In this document: positions 32,961 through 44,224 of the stretch, in pieces
How positions within the stretch are numbered: the first letter of the stretch is position 1
Layout: each line of letters begins with the position of its first letter
Source of the DNA: Blepharisma stoltei
Lineage: Eukaryota; Ciliophora; Heterotrichea; Heterotrichida; Blepharismidae
Reading direction: 5' to 3'
Length of the DNA: 64,000 bases
Assembly (NCBI GenBank): GCA_914767885.1
Contig: CAJZBQ010000054.1
Location: forward strand, 124,001 to 188,000
Notes under the pieces: model-generated
What the model saw: the letters and a program-made list of their open reading frames with translations, nothing else
The model's database searches: none
Told to the model about the DNA's origin: nothing
Translations under genes and position numbers: made by a program

Positions 32961-33698
32961 TTAGTCCTTAGCAGCAATCGCATTTAACCTTTCTTCAATT
33001 TCCTGTTGACTTAACAATCTAAGAGCATGGTGATCAGTTGTCACAATTCCTACTTCAATATCATTAGACTTATATTCCTGGGCCATTACATTCTGTAAGC
33101 ACTCAATTGCCATTTCTATAGCTTGTTCTCTATTTAAATCCCCATTCACCTTTTTCCACTGTTTTTCCAAATAATTGGTAGCTTCTTGTTCTTTGACTCC
33201 AGCTGCACAAGCTTTAAAGCCTTGGAACATCCCTGCAGGGTCGATTTTATAAAGCTGAGGCCCGAGCTCGTCATCAATGCCTGCAAGCATCGTGATAACT
33301 CCGTAAGGTCTCATAAAGGCTTGCTGCGTATAAACTTGAGCGAGATCTCCTGTTCTGTTGGCTAAAATGTTGACTGGGCATGGAATTCCATTCTTAAATC
33401 TATATTCACTTGCCTCATTTCTCATTCTTGTCACTAAAGCTCTTGCATCAGGAAGCAAACCTGTCATACAAGCTCCAATATTCTCAGCAACTGTAAATAA
33501 ATGGGTTACGCTCTCTGGGACAATCATTCGGTCAGGGACTTTCTTTTCTATGCATAGAACGACACAGTCATTACCACGAACTGCGATACTTGTAAGGCCA
33601 GCTGATTTTGCAGCTTTAAAAGCGTATTCAACTTGATAAAGCCTGCCGTCTGGCGAGAAAATTGTGATGTGCTTATCAAATCCTGCTCCTCTACTCAT
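32961..33698 (-). CDS. PSMA6: 20S proteasome subunit alpha-1 (PSMA6 type)
   Basis: 245 residues, no insertions, start MSRGAGFDKHITIFSPDGRL followed by YQVEYAFKAAK, the signature of the PSMA6/alpha1 subunit. It continues with CIEKKVPD, GLLPDARALVTRMRNEA and AGVKEQEATNYLEKQWKK. Structural, non-catalytic alpha-ring subunit that gates the 20S core. Length and sequence are as expected for the family. It is divergently oriented from the DnaJ gene with about 360 bp between. Confidence 0.95.
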   Translation of the reverse strand: MSRGAGFDKHITIFSPDGRLYQVEYAFKAAKSAGLTSIAVRGNDCVVLCIEKKVPDRMIVPESVTHLFTVAENIGACMTGLLPDARALVTRMRNEASEYRFKNGIPCPVNILANRTGDLAQVYTQQAFMRPYGVITMLAGIDDELGPQLYKIDPAGMFQGFKACAAGVKEQEATNYLEKQWKKVNGDLNREQAIEMAIECLQNVMAQEYKSNDIEVGIVTTDHHALRLLSQQEIEERLNAIAAKD

Positions 33699-34055
33699 AA
33701 TATGGTAATAGGAATGAGAAAAGAGGTAAAATGTGAGTATTTACAATTTTTAATTAAAATTGAAATTTATATTTAATAATGCTATATCATAATTTTATGA
33801 AAATTAACAGTAGAGAAAGGTGTTAGATGAGATTCATTAATAATAAAAAACCTTATGAAACTTAGGGTGTTATACTTATATAAATAAAAAATTGAAGCTG
33901 AAAATTAATATGTAGTATAGATTTTCTTTAGGAAAATGCCTTAAATTTAATTTTAAAATTAAAAAATTGCATTTGGTAATTAAAATATATGAGAGATAAA
34001 ATAATAAACCCATATTGTTTATATATTTTTTGTAGATGTATTAAACTTAACTATA
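33699..34055. other. Divergent intergenic region
   Basis: Spacer of about 357 bp between the PSMA6-type and DnaJ starts, expected to carry both promoters. AT-rich, no repeat seen. A shared proteostasis regulator is conceivable but no motif supports it. Confidence 0.35.
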
Positions 34056-34889
34056 ATGTCTGCTAAGCTTGATTATTATGAAACTCTTGAAGTCCATAGA
34101 GATGCAAGTAATGAGGAAATCAGGAAAGCCTATCGAAAGCTTGCTCTCAAATGGCATCCTGACAAAAACCCCAACAACAGAGAAGGAGCTGAAAATAAAT
34201 TCAAAGAAACTGGAGAAGCTTACTCAGTATTATCTGATGAAAATAAACGAGCTCTTTACGATCTCTACGGTCATCAAGGTTTAGACCCTACTTTTAATCC
34301 AAACCCCAACAGAGACACATCCGATTTTCATCCTCAAAGCAGTCCTCAGCACAATTTCGATTTTTCTAACGCTGAAGAAATTTTCCAACAGTTTTTTGGA
34401 AGCCGTGATCCTTTTTCTGTGTTTATGGAAAATGATTTTGGGTTCTTTAGAAATCAAAGAAATAATATTTCTAATGGAGATTTAAATATAGAAAGAAATG
34501 GATGAAGGATAAATCCATTTGGGGACTTGGAAAATTATTTTGGGTTATTTAGGAGCCAAAGAAATAACGGCTATAATAGATGAAGGAGAGATCCGTTTGA
34601 GAATTTCTTTGAAAGGAGTAATTTTGGAGATTTCTTTGGAGAAAGCTTATTTGAGACTGCTCAATATAGAAGCGGATTTTATTCTGATAATGGGGGAAAC
34701 CCTCAAATGAATTTTAGTTTTAATAATGAAGGAACTCGGAAAAATATTCAAACAAGGCTGGTTAATAGAAATGGGAGGACAGTAAAGAAGACTTTCGTAA
34801 CAATAGCCCACCCAGATGGAAGTAGAGAAGTATATGAAGAAATTGGTGGGGATAGAATTCAAAGGTCAAGGCAAAGAATGCCACACTAA
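34056..34889 (+). CDS. DnaJ/Hsp40 co-chaperone, type II (DNAJB6-like layout)
   Basis: One frame of 277 codons once UGA (34503-34505, 34581-34583) is Trp. J domain at residues 5-72 with the catalytic HPD ([11 protein letters not shown]). A Phe/Asn/Gly-rich middle region follows ([25 protein letters not shown]), then a short basic C-terminus. No zinc-finger region, so not a type I DnaJ. It stimulates Hsp70 ATPase and probably handles misfolded clients. No intron or IES. Stop TAA 34887. Confidence 0.92.
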
Positions 34890-35315
34890 GTGGTAAAATA
34901 ATAATTAAATTCTAAAAATTAAGGTACCCTTAAATTAAATTAAATATTACACCTAAATAATGGAGAGATTTTATCAAATATCATATAATTTATACACAAA
35001 AAGCATTTCTAAATGTTCTATACAAGATTATTTTTAAAACTTATATAATAATCAGCTTAAAATTAAATTTTTTAGTCTCTTTTATTTAAAATTAATTTTT
35101 GAATATTTCCTGAAGCAGCCAAATAATTACCATTAAAATAACTAGTAAAAATAATATTTCTGAAATTGCTAATTCTAAAACCTGAGTAAAGATAATCAAA
35201 ATGGCAGTCCCATCTCACTCAGTATTCAACTAAATCTTTAATCAAATAATTATTTTACACAAATACATTGATTTCAGTAATAAATACAAGTAAAACGAAT
35301 AATTTTATTAGCATA

Positions 35316-37219
35316 ATGGACCCAACCGATCAGCAAGCACATGATGAAGCAATGGCTTTATCTCCTGAAATATTACAAGAAAATAACGAAGACTTCAGAA
35401 ATCAATCACCAGATTTAATAGAACACTTACAAATTGAAGAAGAGAGCAGATCGAACACTTCAATTGAAAACATTGATATATCTTCAAGTGAAGAAGAAGC
35501 CGCCGCAACAATAAACTCAAACAAATAGCATCCTAAAAGCTTAATTCGGTGAGGATTCTCTAATTTATATTAAATAGAAGCTTATTTATTTTTTTAATTA
35601 TAGTTAATTTAGCATAATATAGCTTATTAAAGGCCCAAGATCAGGAAAAATTCCAAATCCTTGAGTCCCATATTGATGTCTCGGAAAAAAACCGACAGAA
35701 ATTTCAAATTCTAGAAAGCAAGCTTTTTGAAAATATCCAAGAAACTCACCTAAAAGGTTATTCTTCAAGTGAAGAACTTGAAATCCTGCAAGATGAGTTA
35801 AAAAATACTGAAGATAATAGAGAAATAAATATTAATATAGCAAATCAGATTGAGTTTAATGCGGAAAAATTGCTGATTGATGAGGTTGCAATAGCAGATA
35901 TAGCTGTTGAAAATTTTAAATCAGAAAAACAATTATTTGATGATTTGGCTATGAACTTGGATGAGCTAAGAGATTTTAGTAATTTATGCATAAATAGGAA
36001 ATATAATACTTATTAATATTATTTAAAACCTATTTCTATTAATAAAATAATTATTATTTTAAAATTTTCAGTATATTTCTGATAGAAAGGATAAATGATA
36101 GAGACGAAGCTAAAAAAGAAATCCCCAGCATTGAGTTTGGCGTTTTACTAATCAAAGAAGAGCCTTCAAATAAAACTTTTGAAGACTTAGAAAAATCTGA
36201 GATATGCGATTTAGTAGTGTCTGATAAGAATAGAAATCTAAATACATCAAATTTGGTAGAAATTAGTAATTTAGATAATGCTCACATAGCCATTTCTAAA
36301 AAAGAATTTATTTATCCAAATGCTCAAAAAGCAATTTTAGAGCCTTATTCAGCATTTCTCTGCTGATCATCTGCAAAAATACTTTCAAAACCTTTACCTA
36401 GCATCTGTGTCATTGAAGAAAAAACCAAAAAAATTTTTATAACCAAAAGCAGCTTACTCTACCTCCTTGGTGAAAGAACAAAATCATATTTGGGATTTTG
36501 ATTTCCTTTGTTTCCAAACAAATAATTTATTTTTAATATAAATTTTCTACAATAAACCATATTTTAATAATCTTTAAATAATATTATAAAGATTTATTTT
36601 TATATAATTTTAATATAAATCTTTTAAAAAAATTATAATTTTTTGCAAGCAAAAAATTTTTCTTGCAGGCCAATGGGAGTTAGAAGTAATTCACAAACCT
36701 TTATGTGAAATTTATTTAAATGAAATTGATTTAACAAATCAAATTTCAAATAAAACAATCGAACAAGATATTACTATTCCAAAAAGCAGCCCAAAAGAAG
36801 AAAAAATAGAAGAAAAATTGCCATCACCTTCAATTCCCCATCCCCTTCAAATAGAATTGTCAAATAATTCAATAAATATCAACAAATCTCCTTGCTGTGC
36901 TAATAAAGAAACCCCTCATAAAGTAAAGATAACTTCAAATGAGCTAAAAATCGAAATCAACATAAATAAAGAAAAGCATCACCACGATTATAAAGTCAAT
37001 GACGTTTCCGAGCAATCCACCAACAACTGCAAACTCATAGAAAAAACTATCAGCTTAATCTGCAATGAAAAAAAATCGAAAGAAGAAATGAAGAAAAACC
37101 AAAAAGAATACTCGAGATACAGCCATTTACCAATCCAAGGAGAAATTAAAAAGAACAGAATAAACTTCCAGCCTGACGCACGCAGCACATCATCATGTGC
37201 AAATTGTTGCTTGCTTTAA
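35316..37219 (+). CDS. Acidic coiled-coil protein ending in CaaX-like CCLL (3 IESs)
   Basis: ATG 35316 (MDPTDQQAHDEAM). Pieces 35316-35527, 35620-36008, 36074-about 36524 and about 36669-37219 join in frame (INSNKYSLLKAQDQEK; KYNIFLIERIND). Glu-rich helices with heptad-like stretches (EKFQILESHIDVSEKNRQKF). The centre is Ser/Lys-rich, and the end is CANCCLL then TAA. The last four residues fit a prenylation box of the CaaL type, so membrane attachment is possible. No family recognised. Confidence 0.65.
35528..35619. other. IES in acidic coiled-coil gene
   Basis: 92 nt. TA 35526-35527 and TA 35618-35619 in the same codon phase; flanks share TAGC/TATAGC. Confidence 0.7.
36009..36073. other. 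65-nt IES in acidic coiled-coil gene
   Basis: TA 36007-36008 to TA 36072-36073 gives KYNIFLIERIND. Without removal the frame stops at a TAA. Confidence 0.7.
36525..36668. other. IES in acidic coiled-coil gene (approximate)
   Basis: AT-only block between FPLFPNK and GQWELEVIH. The left edge is at a TAA; the right edge is uncertain by tens of bases. Confidence 0.5.
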
Positions 37220-37306
37220 TAATTTATTATGGTTAATAATCTGCTATAAATATTCATAGAATTAATTTTAAAAGTAAGTCATTTTTATAGCAAAATGCGA
37301 TTATAA

Positions 37307-39842
37307 TTACTCAAGCTCTGAGTTAACATAAATCATAAATAGAATGGAGTCTTGGACAGGGCATTGCCTCCGGCAATGCAGCCTCGACACATTTTATTTA
37401 TAGCCAACAAGTTTTTTCAAATTCAGAAATGGGCAGCAATGCTATAGGCAAATCTAGTAATATACAGAGCATTGGATTTTATCTTGAGGGAATTGGTGGA
37501 TCCGAGTTGGAAAGGGAAAGCCCAGCAGAGTCTATAGGCAATGCTTAGGCAATCGGGCAACTCTATAGCGTGAAACAGATAGTTACACTCCAGGCTTTGA
37601 ATTTTTCCTTTTTGACAATAGTTGGCCAGAAATTACATTTTCGGGATTTTTGTGCGGACAACCTTCGTTCAACCCAAACAGCATGCTGCAGAAGTCCATA
37701 GCTTTCCCACTCAACACTAGAGTCCACAAGGTAAGGAGGAGACGAAGACATAGAGTCTGCTTCGCAGGTGCCATGGTGTCAGGCAGTGAAAAAGAGGAAA
37801 AGGCGGCATCCGAGCCTTTAGCTCACTATGCGAACCATCATCCCAACCCAAATAAGTTCTCCTTGTCATCACAAAGAGGGTGAATCTCTTGGTGACTGCA
37901 CTACCAATACTCCAGCAAGCCAAGATCTGCAATTTACATTTAAGTATAAGTTAACATAAATCAACCGAGCCTTTGCGAAACCATTAAACGTGGAAGCAGC
38001 TGCAAAAGTGTAAGCGCCCATATTTTCAAATGAAAGCCAGTCTCCAATGTTCAGCTCCGGCAGCTGCATCTTCGAAGTCAAGCAGTCCATTGAGTCACAA
38101 GTCGGTCCCCAAATGCTGCACTCGAAGGTTTTTTCCTCATTTTCCCCACTAGTCTCCTTCCTATAAATATGAGGATTTGGAAGCACTGCATGATCAAACA
38201 TGATGTTATTGAATGACCCATAAACTCCGTCATTCACATAATACATGCACATTTTTTCAGCGTTTGGCTTTTTTATTTCTTTTTTGGATGTCACGTTCAC
38301 ACTTACTCCCCCCCTCCGTGAGTGAACAAAACCATTAGAAAAATCCCTATTTTTTGCCCAAAAACCCACCCTCCGTGAGTGAACAAAAATTTTTTTAATA
38401 GAAAAAATTTTTATGGAAAAAAATTTTGATATATAAATGATAATTAGTATAATGAAATAGAGCTAATTCTGTTTAATTTTAAACAAATTGTTTTTTAAAA
38501 CATAAATTTTATAAATTAAATTAATATTTGCTTTCCAATTTTTGCGAATTAGATTTTTTTAAATTTCGAAAAAACAATATTTTTTTATAAAATTTATATA
38601 TATAATTTTTTTAAAAAAAAAAAATTAACCCCCCTCCGTGAGTGAACAAAATTTTTTTGTTCACTCACGGAGGGGGGAGTTAGTGAAAAAGCGCTGGCCA
38701 CGTAATATCTTCCAGGTTCCGCAATTACTTTAACATGCCTTGGGAATAGTTCGTCAAGAGTTGGCCTAATTAGGCTGGCAATTTCTTCGAATTTCACCAA
38801 ACCAGGCTGCTCATATCCAGGGAAGCCTCCTCCAATGTCAAGTAGCGTAGGTGAATACCCTGCTGCTTCAATATCATTAAAAGCTCGTCTTGCAAGCAGA
38901 AGTGCGTCGCTATAAGCTGTTGCATCTGTGCAGCCTGAGCCCACGTGGAAGCTGATACCTGCGATATTTACTCCAATTTCTTCAGCTTCTTGTACAAGCT
39001 CGGGTACAAGGTCAATTGGAATCCCGAATTTTTTCCCAAGTCTGCACACAGCTTTGGAGTCGTCAGCATAAATGCGGATGACTACGTCAGCGTGTGGGTT
39101 AATTTCGTGGATTTTGCGTAACTCGTCAGCGTTGTCAGCTGTCATCATGTTTATTCTATTTTTTTATATATATTTTTTAAAAAATTTTATATAATAAATA
39201 GAGATTTTTTAATTAAAATAGATTACATAATGATCGCGAGCATATCTGATATTTGACACAGCCTTGCAGGGGTTTGCAAAGATAATATTTTCTGGATCTA
39301 CGCCTAAGCCAAGAATTGTTTTTATTTCTTCGGTAGATGCACAGTCAAAGCCAGTGCCAAGCGAAGCAAGAGTCTTGAGTACAAATGGGTCACTATTGCA
39401 TTTTACTGCGTAAAATGGCTTAACTCTAGGCAAAAGTGTCGTTCATTGGTGATGCTTTCTTACGACATCCCCAAGATCAGCAACATAGAAAGGCTCTTCA
39501 ACTTTTTGTTGATAAATTTGCTGACGGATAACTGAATCAAGAAGGGCTTTTGGATGTATAAAATTATTTATAATAAAAAACCTATTAAATTTTATTAAAA
39601 AATTCATAATAAAATCAGGACCATTTTGGATCGACCTCAAATTCAAAAGATGGTTGAATTGATGGGTCTTTAGAAATTCCTTCGTCATATGGCCCAACTG
39701 GTGGATTATAAGGAAATCCTGGATCAGGGTTTATTGGAATTCCGAGCTTACGGCTACTGAGAAAACTTTTTGAAGTATAAAAGTTGGTAGCGAATTTCAT
39801 CATTGAACAAGCATTTCGAAGTTTAGATGCACTTTTAAGCAT
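37307..39842 (-). CDS. ODC1: Ornithine decarboxylase (3 IESs, one MITE; retroposon 5 codons from the stop)
   Basis: Start is the complement of 39840-39842. Group IV PLP decarboxylase: [20 protein letters not shown] carries the Schiff-base Lys; [21 protein letters not shown] and [15 protein letters not shown] are PLP-binding stretches; [11 protein letters not shown] holds the active-site Cys; [18 protein letters not shown] follows. It makes putrescine, the first step of polyamine synthesis. Inserts: about 39540-39625, 39154-39225, MITE A3 (38306-38682) and retroposon R4. With R4 and one duplication copy removed the C-terminus reads [11 protein letters not shown] then TAA (37307-37309). Family match is very strong. 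Confidence 0.95.
37336..37948 (+). mobile_element. SINE-like retroposon R4 (613 bp)
   Basis: Flanked by the 15-bp AGTTAACATAAATCA at 37321-37335 and 37949-37963. Plus orientation, starting TAAATAGAATGGAGTC. The block GGAAAGCCCAGCAGAGTC, complement of one in R2, marks it as the same family. It sits in the last codons of the decarboxylase gene. Confidence 0.82.
38306..38682. mobile_element. Family-A MITE as IES (copy A3)
   Basis: TA 38304-38305 and TA 38681-38682; ends CCCCCTCCGTGAGTGAACAA and complement. Joined (minus) reading [15 protein letters not shown] matches ASAFTLAVNIIAKK of other ornithine decarboxylases, so the excision point is set to the base. Confidence 0.92.
39154..39225. other. 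72-nt IES in ODC
   Basis: TA 39152-39153 and TA 39224-39225, same phase; gives (minus) [17 protein letters not shown]. Confidence 0.8.
39540..39625. other. IES in ODC N-terminal region (approximate)
   Basis: AT-only block with a stop between DPKWSWFYY and HPKALLDSV. Exact TA pair not resolved. Confidence 0.5.
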
Positions 39843-40563
39843 ACCCTTTCCGAGGTGTATTTATTAATGCCAGTCACGGAAAATTTCGAACCTAAATCTT
39901 ATAAAATGGCGATGAAGCCTTCACTGGAAATTTTTCAATAGCTTTTATTTTCCCGGGAAGGACTTTGGATTGGAATTAGTGGGAAATGAAAGGAAAAATA
40001 AATATTTGTGGTGGGTTTTAGTTATTTTTCTGTGAAACTTAAAATATTGATGCTTAGGAGGGTTTATAAAATTTTATGGAGTAGGAATTAATTTTTCTTA
40101 CTCTAAAGTTATTAATAGCGAGAGTTTTTTTTTCGCTTAAGTTTTAGTGTTTTTAAATATTTTTGCAATTTTTGTTTTTTTTTCGAAAAAATTTTATTTT
40201 TATAAATAAAAAAAAAAGATAATTATACTTAAAAAGATCAAAGCCAAAGCCTTATATTTTAAAAAATAAATATAAATTTTAGAATTTTTGTATTAATTCA
40301 GGGTAGAATCAGGAAACTTGGAACGAAACTATTGTTTGGCAAGATTATTTACACATAAGTCAAGATTCAGCAATTCCATTTAAATCACCCAAAAAAAACC
40401 ATAAATAACTATATGTTTTCTAATGCTGATTTTTACATGTATTTATCAATAGTTTTACTATTATGGAATTAAGAAATTTTATCTACGAGCTAATGGCTGT
40501 TAAAAATGACCGACCAGTATCACTATTTGAAATAAGTTTCATGTTTTCTTTTTATTATAAAAA
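39843..40563. other. Divergent intergenic region
   Basis: About 720 bp between ODC and the intact MDR gene, transcribed away from each other. Long A/T runs; no element or RNA gene seen. Confidence 0.45.
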
Positions 40564-41568
40564 ATGACAGACAAACTTCGAGCTCTTACAATAGACAGGT
40601 ATGGTGATATAAATTCCATGACTGTAAAAGAGTTAAAAATCCCTAAAGACATCCCTGAGAACTTTGTATTGATTAGAAACGAATTTGCAAGCCTACACCC
40701 AGCAGATGAATACATTTACATGGGCAATTTTTCAGAGTTAAGACTGTCCCATAACACTTTAGGTTTAAATGGAAGTGGAACTGTAATAAAGTCAGGGGGC
40801 GGAGTTTTAGCTAACTCCTTGCTAAATAAACGTGTCACTTTTATGACCTATGGCCCTAATAATACAGGATCTTTTGCGAATATCACGATTGTTGATGCAA
40901 ATTGTGTAGTTCCAATACCTGACAGTATGAATTTTGAGCAGGCTGCTGGCGCAATTTATGCTTTAACTATTGAATATATGATGAACAAAATTAGAAAGGG
41001 AAATCACAGAGCAGTCATACAAAATGTGGCTTGTGGGTATATAGGGAAAGCTATGATTAAATATTGCACTCGCAATGGAATTTCTATAATAAATATTGTA
41101 AGAAGAAGTAACCAAGCAGATTTATTGAGAGAAATGGGCTGTGAATATGTCTTTGACTCATCAGAAGAAGGCTGGGAAACCAAAGTAAGCCTATTAGCGA
41201 AAACTCTTAAAGCTACAATTGCATTTGACGGAGTAGCAGGAGAAATGACCGGGATTCTTTATGATTGCTTGTGTGAGCCTGGCGTTTTATATGTTTATGG
41301 GCTTCTATCAAATCAGCCATGCTTGATAAATCCTATGAGCTTAATAAAGGAAAAAAAGATAAAAGGGCTAACTCTATTTGGATGGCTAAATAAACTGTCA
41401 ATTCTTAAAAAGACTAAACTAGTTGAAAAAGTAGCAAGACTTTATGACCAAGTATTTTTTGTAAATTATTGTGCAACAGTTGATATTAACACTTTTAAAG
41501 ACACATTACAGTGTTATAGAGATCGTAAGACAAATTCTAAAATTTTACTGAGAACAAGAGGCATATAA
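40564..41568 (+). CDS. MDR-superfamily oxidoreductase (uninterrupted paralog)
   Basis: 334 residues without insertion. A GroES-like N-terminal half (NEFASLHPADEYIYMGNF, LGLNGSGTVIKSGGG) precedes a Rossmann half (NHRAVIQNVACGYIGKAMIKY, IVRRSNQADLLREMGCEYVF). No structural-zinc Cys quartet, as in zinc-free quinone oxidoreductase or trans-2-enoyl-CoA reductase (MECR) branches. Likely NADPH-dependent reduction of an enone or quinone; substrate unknown. It shares about the full length with the split gene at 26371-28141. Confidence 0.88.
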   Translation: MTDKLRALTIDRYGDINSMTVKELKIPKDIPENFVLIRNEFASLHPADEYIYMGNFSELRLSHNTLGLNGSGTVIKSGGGVLANSLLNKRVTFMTYGPNNTGSFANITIVDANCVVPIPDSMNFEQAAGAIYALTIEYMMNKIRKGNHRAVIQNVACGYIGKAMIKYCTRNGISIINIVRRSNQADLLREMGCEYVFDSSEEGWETKVSLLAKTLKATIAFDGVAGEMTGILYDCLCEPGVLYVYGLLSNQPCLINPMSLIKEKKIKGLTLFGWLNKLSILKKTKLVEKVARLYDQVFFVNYCATVDINTFKDTLQCYRDRKTNSKILLRTRGI

Positions 41569-41657
41569 TTAATAAAATATTAGCTTTCATAATTTTATTA
41601 TAAATATAATGATAAGTAAGCTATCTAAAAATATCGCTTTACTATCTATGAATTAAT

Positions 41658-43685
41658 ATGGAAGAAAACTCGAAAGAAGAAAATAAAGATAATACCCCTA
41701 AGGAATCTATACAGTTATTTCTTGATAGCTTTGAAACAATCTCAGAATCCCTTATTAAAAATTCCAATTTACAAGAATTATTGAAACACTTATCAAAATT
41801 GTTAGTATATCATACCAATTCCCGTTACGCCGCACAAGTGCTAAGCTTAGGCTCAAATCTTGTTGATAAAATCTCAAAAAAAGCATTATCAAATATTTCA
41901 GACCCATATCAGACCTTATCAATGCTGCAATCACTCAAATTAATCTTAAATGTATACCCTGCAATTTTATTGCCTGAAAAATGTATAGTTCACAATCCCA
42001 TATAGATTCCTTTCTCAAATAGCCAGATATTTAATAACAAATAATTTTCGTAAAAAAATTAATATTTATCCATTGGCTCGTGAAAACATCTGATTTTCTC
42101 TGGTCTTTTGGATTTGTTTTTGCTCAATCCCTTTTGTCCTTGTAAAGATTTTTCCTTATATAAATCAAAAAGATTCTTATCCTATGCATTGTTAAACAAT
42201 CTTGCATGCACTTTTAGGAGACTAGGAAAATTCCACGCTGCGAAGAAATATTTAGACAAAGCTTTAGAATTAATAAAAACAAATCGTGATGTTCCAATCG
42301 ATAAATCATCAACTTACTTAAACTGCTGCGCAGTTTTCTCTAATTTAAACAAGCATAAAGAAGCTCTAGATTACGCTATGCAGGCTGTTCAGTACTCACA
42401 AGATGATATGTTAAATTTGCCAAAAGATATTCCTTTTACTGATTATGTCAATAAAATATCGATTTTAGCGATTTCTTATTATAATATTGCCATAGAAAAT
42501 GAGTATTTGAAGAAATATGACGATTCTTATGAATGATATGGAAAGGCTATAAAATTTTTAAACAACCATCAAGAAACACAAAATTTGGTATAGAATTTTC
42601 CCATGAATGGCGCTGTTTGGCCTTGATTTTTCCCACCAGTACCATATGGTTTGGTCAAACCAAAAAATTTTCCCAGTGGGAAAATCAAGGCCAAACAGCG
42701 CCATTCATGGGAAAATTCTATAGCAATTTTTGATGATTGTGTGAAAAATTATGAGGAAATTAAAGAAAAATTAAAAAAGAGGCCACTTTTTAGTAGAAAT
42801 TCACGAAGTCGGCCAATATCGGCTAAACCTAATGAAATTAATAAATCAAATCTTAGAGATGTGCAAGCTTCTCCACAAATAGACGTGAAATCAAGCAATA
42901 ATTTTTTTGATGCGAGATTTCCTTTAGAAAAGAAGCCATATACATTTGAAGAAATAAAAAGCCGATTGAGTATCAAAAATTTTCCAAAATTAAATCCAAG
43001 AAAATCTCTTGATGAAAATGAGTCTGAAACTGATCGGAAATTAAAACCCATTTTATGCCACGACGACAGTCAGCAAAAATTTGTATCAAAGTCAAAAAGT
43101 CCTCAAAAAATGAGTGCGAAGATCCAGAAAAGTCCTTATAGGTCTTCAGTAATCAGATCAAATAAGCTGCTTGAGGTCCGATCAACTCCTCAAGGAAACC
43201 ATATAAACATAAGAAAAGGCAGCACCCCAGCCCCTGGCAACTCTCAGCATCATAAAATTCTTGAAGAAGAAAGCAATGACACCCCAGAAAACCAAAGCCA
43301 GCTCAATCCCCATTCTTATTATATTGGAATAGACCATGATACCCCCTTCAGTCTGACCGAATTTTATGCAAATTCTGACACTCCTACTAAAGCTCTTCAT
43401 ATAAATCCTGAAAAAGACAAATTGATAAAAGATGCAGTCACTGCAATTCAGAATATTTTTAGGGGTAGAAAATACAAAAAGCCGTCAGAAACACAAAAAG
43501 GTAGCTCTGAAATAATTTTTAAAGCTGGAAGGAGAATAGGCGGACAATATTTTTTGGTAATGGTGCTTAAATCTGAAAATGAATATAATGAGTTAGAAGA
43601 ATTTCTTAACAAGATTGATTTGACCAGACATAAGCAATTATCTGTAAATTCTCATTTATCAATCAATATTAATACACTTAGTTAA
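41658..43685 (+). CDS. TPR-like helical-repeat protein with basic Ser-rich tail (2 IESs)
   Basis: MEENSKEENKDNTPKESI start. Helical repeats in the first half include ALLNNLACTFRRLGKFHAAK.YLDKALEL, then STYLNCCAVFSNLNKHKEAL.YAMQAV and SYYNIAIENEYLKKYDDSYEWYGKAI, a clear TPR pattern. The second half is low-complexity Lys/Ser/Pro, with an IQ-like patch (DAVTAIQNIFRGRKYKK) and a terminal folded piece. IES 41986-42144 gives PEKCKDFSLYKSK; hairpin IES 42591-42722 gives NLVAIFDDCVKN. Likely a scaffold; no orthologue named. Confidence 0.72.
41986..42144. other. IES in TPR gene
   Basis: 159 nt. TA 41984-41985 and TA 42143-42144, phase matched. Confidence 0.65.
42591..42722. mobile_element. Hairpin IES with perfect 46-bp inverted repeat
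   Basis: TATAGAATTTTCCCATGAAT... at 42589 is exactly complementary to the run ending ...ATTCATGGGAAAATTCTATA at 42722, with about 40 bp of loop. TA 42589-42590 and 42721-42722 are in phase. Confidence 0.88.
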
Positions 43686-44224
43686 TAAAATTTAGATAAT
43701 TAATAATTCAATATAGAACTAATGAAATAAATAATTAAATTATCATGACTTCTAAGAGTGTAAACGGCATAAAATGCTTTTTATAACAATTTAAGTGTAC
43801 TTTATATTTTAATTAGCATCGCTATCTTAAAATTTGTGTAATTCTTTAAAAAATAAAAACTCGTAAAATTTCAATCCAATACGTTTTTGATCAAAATTAT
43901 ATTTAAGTTGATTATTAGTAGATCTTAATTTTCCGCATTTTGGATTTGAGCACAAATTAAAAAGATATGCTTATAATAATTTAAAAATTAAAATAGGAAA
44001 TTTTATCAAAAACTCCATTATAAATTTGACGAGCTAAATTAATAATCATCTGACAATTATTTTAGTTTAAGAAAAATGCAAGCCTGCAAGAAATAAATTT
44101 CTCTATCTAAGATCTTTATTTTATACATTGGAAAAAATATAAAGTTTTGCAGCCATTCTTTCGAGCTAAAATATTTAAAATTAAGTTATAGGTTACAACC
44201 GTTATATTATTATTAAAAAAAAAT
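43686..44224. other. Intergenic, nothing recognised
   Basis: AT-rich spacer with no repeat family or gene that I can support. Confidence 0.5.
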
